Positions 59,901-64,000 of a stretch of 64,000 nt of DNA are shown here, one piece after another. Both the position numbers and the translations under genes were made by a program. The stretch spans positions 1 through 64,000 of the forward strand of contig JAJCXX010000006.1 in assembly GCA_029263195.1 (NCBI GenBank). Direction: 5' to 3'. The stretch's first letter is position 1; each line of letters starts with the position of its first letter. Source of the stretch: Acidimicrobiales bacterium (GTDB lineage Bacteria; Actinomycetota; Acidimicrobiia; Acidimicrobiales; Aldehydirespiratoraceae). The notes under the pieces are model-generated. The model made no database searches. It had not been told where the DNA came from and saw only the letters and a list, made by a program, of their open reading frames with translations.

Positions 59901-62232
59901 GGCACCCGGCACCTACTACGAGAGGGTGACCATCGCGGAGTCCGATGTCCGAATCATCGGTGCCGGTCCCCACGAGACGACTGTCGACGGGAACACCGCC
60001 GCTGACCTGAATTCGCAGGGAGTCCCAAATGGGGGAGGACCGGTGTTCTCGATTGGAGCGACGCCACTGAGCGGAGGAGTGTCAAACGTGACGATCAGTG
60101 GTCTCACGATCACTGGCGGAAGTGTGCGCGACGAGATCGGGGCGGGGATCTTCGCCGGCTTCCACAATCGAAACATCGATATCAACAACAACATCATCGT
60201 GCGCAATGGCGGGTACTACGGCGGCGGTATCTGGTTCCATTACTCGGTGCACGACGTGTCGATCTGGTCGAACACGATCGCCGAAAACGGCAACTTCGGG
60301 GGATACGGCGGCGGAATCAGCGTCAATGACGAACCCGAGGACCACAGCCAACCGGAGCACAGCGAACCAGAGCACATCTACGATGACATACCCACTGGTC
60401 CGCCTCCCGGTACATACGAGATCTACAACAACTTGATCTTCCACAACCTGTCGGCCGACTACGGCGGTGGCATCACCCTCTATGAGGTGAAGGACCGTCT
60501 CGAGGTCTACGGGAACATGATCGTCGAGAACGTCGCTCTGGATCATGGAGGAGCGATGTTCGCCGAGGACTCAGGTCCGATCCGTGTGTACGACAATGTC
60601 TTCCTGCGCAACTTCTCGCCCGATGACGGGGGAGCGGTCAGCTTCGAAGACGTGGGTGACACCGTCTTCGTCCCTGGCGCGGCCCATCAAGTCGAGGTGT
60701 TCAACAACCTGTTCGCCGAGAATATCGCGGACGATCACGGTGAGAACCACGCCCGTGGTGGAGCGCTGGCGCTTGACGACACATTCGATGCGGTGGTCCG
60801 CAACAACACGTTTGTCGGCAACATCGTTGCCGGTAGCGAGGACCCGGCCGGAGGTGCCATCGACAGCGAACGCAACGGGCACGAATACAACGGTGACGAT
60901 GCTCCTCTGATCGAACCCGGCTACAGCAATCCGGAGATCTACAACAACATCATCTGGGACAACTGGAAGCTCGAATACGACCAGCCGTTCCATGTCGAAG
61001 AGGAAGACCTGGACTACTCGTGGGCGGTCAACTACAGCTGGACGCCCGATCAGCTACATGTCGACAACCCCAATCTCCAGGAAGAATGGGAGACGGCCGA
61101 AAACTCGCTCAGCTTCACTCATGTCAACAACAACGTGATCAGCTGCGGCTACCCGATCGGGGCGGGAAATCGCGACATAGATCCGAAGTTCGCCGATCCT
61201 GCTGGGTTCGACTGGCGGCTCGCCGCTGATTCACCAGTCATCGACATGGGTGTCGGAATATCCACGCTCGCCGAGATACCAACAGGAATCATGGGGGCCC
61301 TTGATTTCCCGGTACGTGACCCGGATCTGTCCAACGACTGCCCCGCGACCCCACTGGTACTCCCGCCGGGACTCTCGAAGGATGCGGCAAGCGAGCCGTT
61401 GAACGTCTCGGCTGTTGCCGACGAACACCGTGTGGTCGTGTCCTGGACCGCGCCGGTATCGGTCGGTGACTCACCGATCATCAACTACACCGTTAGTTCG
61501 GTGCCCGCCTCTGCCGGATGCACCACGCCGGACAGCGCCACGGTGAGCTGTGAGGTCACTGGGCTCGTCAACTTCACCGAATACGAGTTCATGGTCGTCG
61601 CCAACAACGCATCCGGTGCAGGCCCCGCAGGTTTGGTTACCGCTACCCCAACCGGTACGACGTGTGACACCACCGCCGATACGGCGTTCACCGACATCTC
61701 CCGGAGTTTCGCCGCCGCAGCGGTCGCGTGTATCCGCCATCTGGGGATCACCACCGGTACATCCACCGCGACATACTCGCCCTACCGGGTTGTGCCCCGC
61801 GATGAGATGGCCGCGTTCTTGGTCCGACTCTGGGAGACACTGTCGAACACCTCTCCGGATACCTCGAGTCCGTTCACCGACATCTCCGGCAGCTTCGCCC
61901 GCAGCGAAATCGGATTCATATTCAACCTGGACATAACCACCGGCACCTCGGCAACCAAGTACTCGCCGAGCGCAGCGACGACCCGGGAGCAGGCCGCCGC
62001 ATTCCTTGCCCGCACCTGGCGTGCACTTGGTGGAGCCTGTGATGGATCAGCGACACCGTTCACCGATATCGCCGGCAGCTTCGCGGCCGCCGACATCGCG
62101 TGCATCTACAACCTCGACATAACCACCGGCACCTCAGCAACCAAGTACTCGCCGAACCGGTCGGTAACCCGCGAGCAGGTGGCGGCGTTTGTGGCCCGGC
62201 TCTGGCAGGCCGCCATCAACTGGGACCTGTGA
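56986..62232 (+). CDS. Giant SLH-anchored surface protein with Cna-B, IPT and beta-helix domains
   Basis: About 1748 residues from ATG 56986 (AGGGGTGG upstream); the GTG at 56962 would add eight residues. After a signal peptide come Cna-B/carboxypeptidase-regulatory-like modules (~1-820) paralogous to the protein at 44601-48938 (NSMNRYLQWYTANY, RTLHGVTVELWN, EKAGIPGAPVGVYDH). Next are an IPT/TIG domain (~825-918), a right-handed beta-helix with Asn-rich turns (~930-1450, DINNNIIVRNGGYYGGG), an FN3-like domain (~1462-1555) and three SLH repeats (~1565-1747, FTDI...GITTGTS...SP...REQ). The SLH repeats bind wall polymers, so the protein is probably an outermost scaffold or adhesin. It is much larger than typical SLH enzymes. 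Confidence 0.85.
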   Translation: MNTYWNPRPARYALMLAFMLVASLVAPMPPIGDGGAASALAPTATIGGSIWAGSNDGTGPNLTPEPADAIVGASVMVQNQHSGGAFITYGTVVGNTWTATVPAPGDYVVMFSAPGYDLTSREFTVQEGDSQSKDAFLAPAPVPTASLLFYAFYDNYINGEDDAPDDPAMNGITVTVTDKDGVELATGLTGSQRTITLADGTVKTETDGLYYFTGLPAGQVFVSSDASTAWSSPQPTDPVTAAPLGAGWDASTEFHLMTSEEGGTTWELSLYPGDPGTEMGGYMLWHGYVERLGQIGSPGNPVPFNPLLAGSISGTMLDADGGVIDPLEPFPVPGQDHPGVSLNVTVPDGFVILYTDTETVRVHAVATTLADSSGNYEFVNVPPGPYKLFFSDTSIDYVWMQRQIRVSPAQEAVVNPLVPRFFARAQGYVYDDSTGLPIAGAVVHIRFKSGAIEMTTQTDADGWYNFDDLPEIEVLGHVDVEPPVGYRGAIKTETFYPGGTNPSHPNYALRPPIDVTSNSMNRYLQWYTANYRADFHLEPVPASTGDIAGFVWNENLASGTWTVDGVYQPTDERTLHGVTVELWNSAGTTLLDSTTTGKVNQTDLEAQGWMPAYTMPIDEFGGVFAGPMPGFYEFRDLAPGNYELRMILPDGYSASPVGSDTIAVTVSIGAQIEENFGANTMVPQAGEIEGGVFDDVFVDNNSLSLLFLEKAGIPGAPVGVYDHLGYFLGSGVMGNPLCYSGSPPGSCPVGETPVQKPEIERRFAPGVHIFMGNDPSLPGHNRDYLPMSLAYEFGQGQFKFEADWSLMPTAALGLGGAMLGDAPIVPANSPVISTGSTPGSVAAGGTLVIAGSFFGSTKDHGTVSISGKQMEVVSWSDTEIVVSIPLDAESGPLLVSTTTGVSNGVPTTVTAALVPAAFSAMSVPAAAIDVYVDASNAGPADGSAAKPWPTIGDALDNLPIGSLPGTTRNVFVAPGTYYERVTIAESDVRIIGAGPHETTVDGNTAADLNSQGVPNGGGPVFSIGATPLSGGVSNVTISGLTITGGSVRDEIGAGIFAGFHNRNIDINNNIIVRNGGYYGGGIWFHYSVHDVSIWSNTIAENGNFGGYGGGISVNDEPEDHSQPEHSEPEHIYDDIPTGPPPGTYEIYNNLIFHNLSADYGGGITLYEVKDRLEVYGNMIVENVALDHGGAMFAEDSGPIRVYDNVFLRNFSPDDGGAVSFEDVGDTVFVPGAAHQVEVFNNLFAENIADDHGENHARGGALALDDTFDAVVRNNTFVGNIVAGSEDPAGGAIDSERNGHEYNGDDAPLIEPGYSNPEIYNNIIWDNWKLEYDQPFHVEEEDLDYSWAVNYSWTPDQLHVDNPNLQEEWETAENSLSFTHVNNNVISCGYPIGAGNRDIDPKFADPAGFDWRLAADSPVIDMGVGISTLAEIPTGIMGALDFPVRDPDLSNDCPATPLVLPPGLSKDAASEPLNVSAVADEHRVVVSWTAPVSVGDSPIINYTVSSVPASAGCTTPDSATVSCEVTGLVNFTEYEFMVVANNASGAGPAGLVTATPTGTTCDTTADTAFTDISRSFAAAAVACIRHLGITTGTSTATYSPYRVVPRDEMAAFLVRLWETLSNTSPDTSSPFTDISGSFARSEIGFIFNLDITTGTSATKYSPSAATTREQAAAFLARTWRALGGACDGSATPFTDIAGSFAAADIACIYNLDITTGTSATKYSPNRSVTREQVAAFVARLWQAAINWDL
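61931..62155 (+). repeat. Near-identical 39-bp repeats in SLH domains 2 and 3
   Basis: The 39-bp block encoding DITTGTSATKYSP occurs at 61931-61969 and 62117-62155 with one mismatch. This indicates recent duplication or gene conversion of SLH repeats within the giant gene; the first SLH repeat is more diverged. Confidence 0.75.
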
Positions 62233-62251
62233 AGACTGGGACCCGACAATC

Positions 62252-62899
62252 TCAATCGCCCGGCTTGGCCACCAACCGGTAGCGCAATGTCAGACAACGA
62301 GTGCTCTCGTCTTCGCAGTAGTACGAATCGAAATGGACCAGGGCATCGCGGTCGCCGTCGGTGCGTACCAAGAAGGTGTTGTCCCGGGTATTGACGATGT
62401 GACGTAGAAAGTCGTAGCCGTACCAACCCGAGAGGGCCGGATTCTCCGGCTTGTCGTCGTCGTCGCCACCCAAGGCGTCGACGGCGAATGCAACAGAATC
62501 GGGAACGACGGCATCAATCAGGGCTACTTCCCCGAGGTCGATCGCCCCGCCGGGACCAGTCGGGTTGGTGGTGCCGGAGTTGGTGAGGATGGTGGTCTTT
62601 CGGAACGCCAGATCCCACGCCGGCGTGGTGAAGTCGCCTGCCACCAGTCGTCCTTCGTTGAGATCGAACAGCGCATAGTCATCGCCGGTGTCTACATCGA
62701 CGGTGAACTGGGCCCACTGGTCGGTGATGATCGCCCCGGCTTCGGGGTCGGTGGGAGCGAACCCGGGAGGTCGGGGCTGCAACTCCCCCCAAACGACCAA
62801 TCCGGCCAGAGCCAGAATCAACACGAGAGGCAATCCCACAAACCACGTGCGTTTGTAGGTCCACCACCGCCGTCTTGTCGACGTATCAATCTCTGACAT
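62252..62899 (-). CDS. HmuY-like protein with N-terminal membrane anchor
   Basis: 215 residues. One N-terminal helix (TWFVGLPLVLILALAGLVVW) acts as signal-anchor. The outside domain has WDLAFRKTTILTNSG with GPGGAIDLGE, GWYGYDFLRHIV, VRTDGDRDALVHFDSYYC and LTLRYRL. These are the landmark blocks of HmuY-type heme-binding proteins best known as Bacteroidetes hemophores. It may bind heme or act as a structural relative with another ligand. It is convergent with the SLH protein gene and lies at the end of the heme-protein region. Confidence 0.72.
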   Translation of the reverse strand: MSEIDTSTRRRWWTYKRTWFVGLPLVLILALAGLVVWGELQPRPPGFAPTDPEAGAIITDQWAQFTVDVDTGDDYALFDLNEGRLVAGDFTTPAWDLAFRKTTILTNSGTTNPTGPGGAIDLGEVALIDAVVPDSVAFAVDALGGDDDDKPENPALSGWYGYDFLRHIVNTRDNTFLVRTDGDRDALVHFDSYYCEDESTRCLTLRYRLVAKPGD

Positions 62900-63046
62900 G
62901 TTGGTGCTGCCTGACTCTCGAGCTGTCTGTCGCCGGGATCGTCTCCGGCGAGACCGGCTTGAAACGTATGACGAGGGTGGTCCGAGAGGTAGGGGACAAG
63001 GTCATCGTGGTTGGATCGGCGGCGCTACAGCGGTAGCCATGGGGTG

Positions 63047-63955
63047 ATGTCGACGCAGCCAGCACCGCGATTTTTGCATACCGGATCGGGTTCCGATACA
63101 GGAGAATTCACGACACGCCACTGGCTGTGGCTACTCGGCAATGCTGCGATTTTCGGCTCGGCCTTTCTGTGGATCTCGGTGTCCCTGCGCGGTTTCCCGG
63201 CCCCTATTGTGGCGATCGGCCGGGTTGCCCTCGGATGTGCCGCACTCGCGTTGCTGCCGGCAGCACGAAAACGAATTGAGAGGACCGATTGGCCGCGACT
63301 CGTCGTCGTGGGAATCGCCGGACAGGGCGGACCGGCGCTTCTGTTCGCCATGGCCGAGGAACGGATATCTTCCGCCCTCACGGGGATGTTGGTTAGCGCC
63401 GCTCCGATCGCGACCGTGATATTTGCAACAATTCTCACCCGCACTGCTCCCAGCAGTCGACGCATGCTCGGGCTCGGAGTCGGCAGTCTCGGGGTCATCC
63501 TCTTGGTTTTTCCTGCTCTCGGAGACACATCGGCCCGCCCAAGTGGCGTGCTCCTCGTGCTTCTGGCCGTCATGGGGTACGGACTTTCAGGGAATCTCTA
63601 TGTCCCGTTACAGCAGAAGTACGGAGCCATCCCGGTTGCGATGTGGGCCCTGGCTGTGGGCACGGTCCTGTTGGCCCCAGTGGCCGCTCCGTCGATGGGC
63701 GACATCGAATGGCGCACCGATTCGACCGTGGCCCTGGTGATCCTGGGAGTCCTGGGCACCGGCATCGGAAGAGCGATGGTCATCACCCTGATGGGGAGGG
63801 TCGGAGCGGAACGGGGATCTATCGTCGCCTACATAGTGCCGATCATGGCCCTCGTGCTCGGCGTGGTCGCCCTCGACGAGTCGGTCGAAATCGTCCAGGT
63901 GATCGGTGTCGGCGTGGCGTTGATCGGTGGCTGGTTGGTGAGCCGTCAGGAGTAG
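63047..63955 (+). CDS. EamA/DMT-family transporter
   Basis: About 302 residues from ATG 63047; the TTG 63011 start adds 12 hydrophilic residues. Ten hydrophobic helices in two EamA halves are visible (NAAIFGSAFLWISVSL at the first, GYGLSGNLYVPL and IVPIMALVLGVVALDESV at the second). DMT transporters export or import amino acids and other small metabolites. The substrate is unknown. The final 45 bases of the window hold no gene. Confidence 0.88.
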   Translation: MSTQPAPRFLHTGSGSDTGEFTTRHWLWLLGNAAIFGSAFLWISVSLRGFPAPIVAIGRVALGCAALALLPAARKRIERTDWPRLVVVGIAGQGGPALLFAMAEERISSALTGMLVSAAPIATVIFATILTRTAPSSRRMLGLGVGSLGVILLVFPALGDTSARPSGVLLVLLAVMGYGLSGNLYVPLQQKYGAIPVAMWALAVGTVLLAPVAAPSMGDIEWRTDSTVALVILGVLGTGIGRAMVITLMGRVGAERGSIVAYIVPIMALVLGVVALDESVEIVQVIGVGVALIGGWLVSRQE

Positions 63956-64000
63956 GACGGGCCTCTCTCAGGTTGGACTCGACTCAGGCCCGAATCGCTT

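Noticed and set aside
44601-62232. Sortase anchoring (LPxTG) of the surface proteins
   Set aside because: No LPxTG-hydrophobic-positive tail is found on either giant or on the cytochromes; anchoring is by SLH repeats or membrane helix.
1-64000. CRISPR arrays, rRNA and tRNA genes
   Set aside because: No regularly spaced direct repeats with unique spacers, no rRNA-like conserved stretch, and no cloverleaf with TTC-A and CCA-like ends was noticed on either strand. A covariance-model scan would be needed to exclude a tRNA fully.

Overview
The window is GC-rich, densely coded DNA from an actinobacterium. Support for this comes from a SARP/STAND regulator, an actinobacterial (Cheo-type) LexA box in front of dinB, lipoproteins with LxxC lipoboxes, SLH-anchored wall proteins, and GTG/TTG or apparently leaderless starts. 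A marine or soil member of Acidimicrobiia (Ilumatobacter-like) fits, but the class is my inference. No rRNA, tRNA or CRISPR array was seen.

1-2.5 kb is a mobile-element scar: the 3' part of an IS3-type transposase, a 12-bp inverted repeat around an acyl-CoA dehydrogenase tail, and an intact hipBA toxin-antitoxin pair. 2.5-6.3 kb is a small carbohydrate or carboxylate locus: an OFA-type MFS transporter divergent from a PfkB kinase and a fucose-isomerase-fold protein. 6.4-24 kb is mixed housekeeping and accessory genes: GNAT, metallophosphoesterase, MarR/YceI, amine oxidases, a serpin lipoprotein, a PQQ-propeller lipoprotein, a 1629-residue SARP-pseudokinase-STAND-WD40 regulator, ArsR/ICMT, and a lipoprotein.

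24-39 kb is centred on nicotinate catabolism. A plus-strand operon encodes a molybdenum hydroxylase (FAD subunit plus a fused 2Fe-2S/Mo subunit), a 6-hydroxynicotinate-reductase-like Fe-S protein, a UPF0280/ApbE-like protein and a NicR-like MarR regulator. It is divergent from an enamidase-like amidohydrolase and a CoA-acylating semialdehyde dehydrogenase. A nicotinamidase lies just downstream. Together they could convert nicotinamide to nicotinate, 6-hydroxynicotinate, tetrahydro-6-oxonicotinate and 2-formylglutarate. The methylmalonate-semialdehyde-dehydrogenase-like enzyme could then release glutaryl-CoA. DeoD, a D-aminoacylase-like amidohydrolase and SOS-regulated dinB lie on its flank.

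39-44.6 kb holds an MFS transporter, a pirin, a cytochrome-b-like/hotdog fusion, a TetR-NTF2 operon divergent from a nitroreductase across a 30-bp palindrome, and a deleted methyltransferase gene.

44.6-63 kb looks like a cell-surface system. Two giant paralogous secreted proteins (one with a beta-helix and three SLH domains) flank a NarL-type two-component system and two translationally coupled multi-heme c-type surface proteins. A HmuY-like membrane-anchored protein lies at the far end. The two giant genes share a conserved upstream element, which suggests co-regulation. An EamA-type transporter closes the window.
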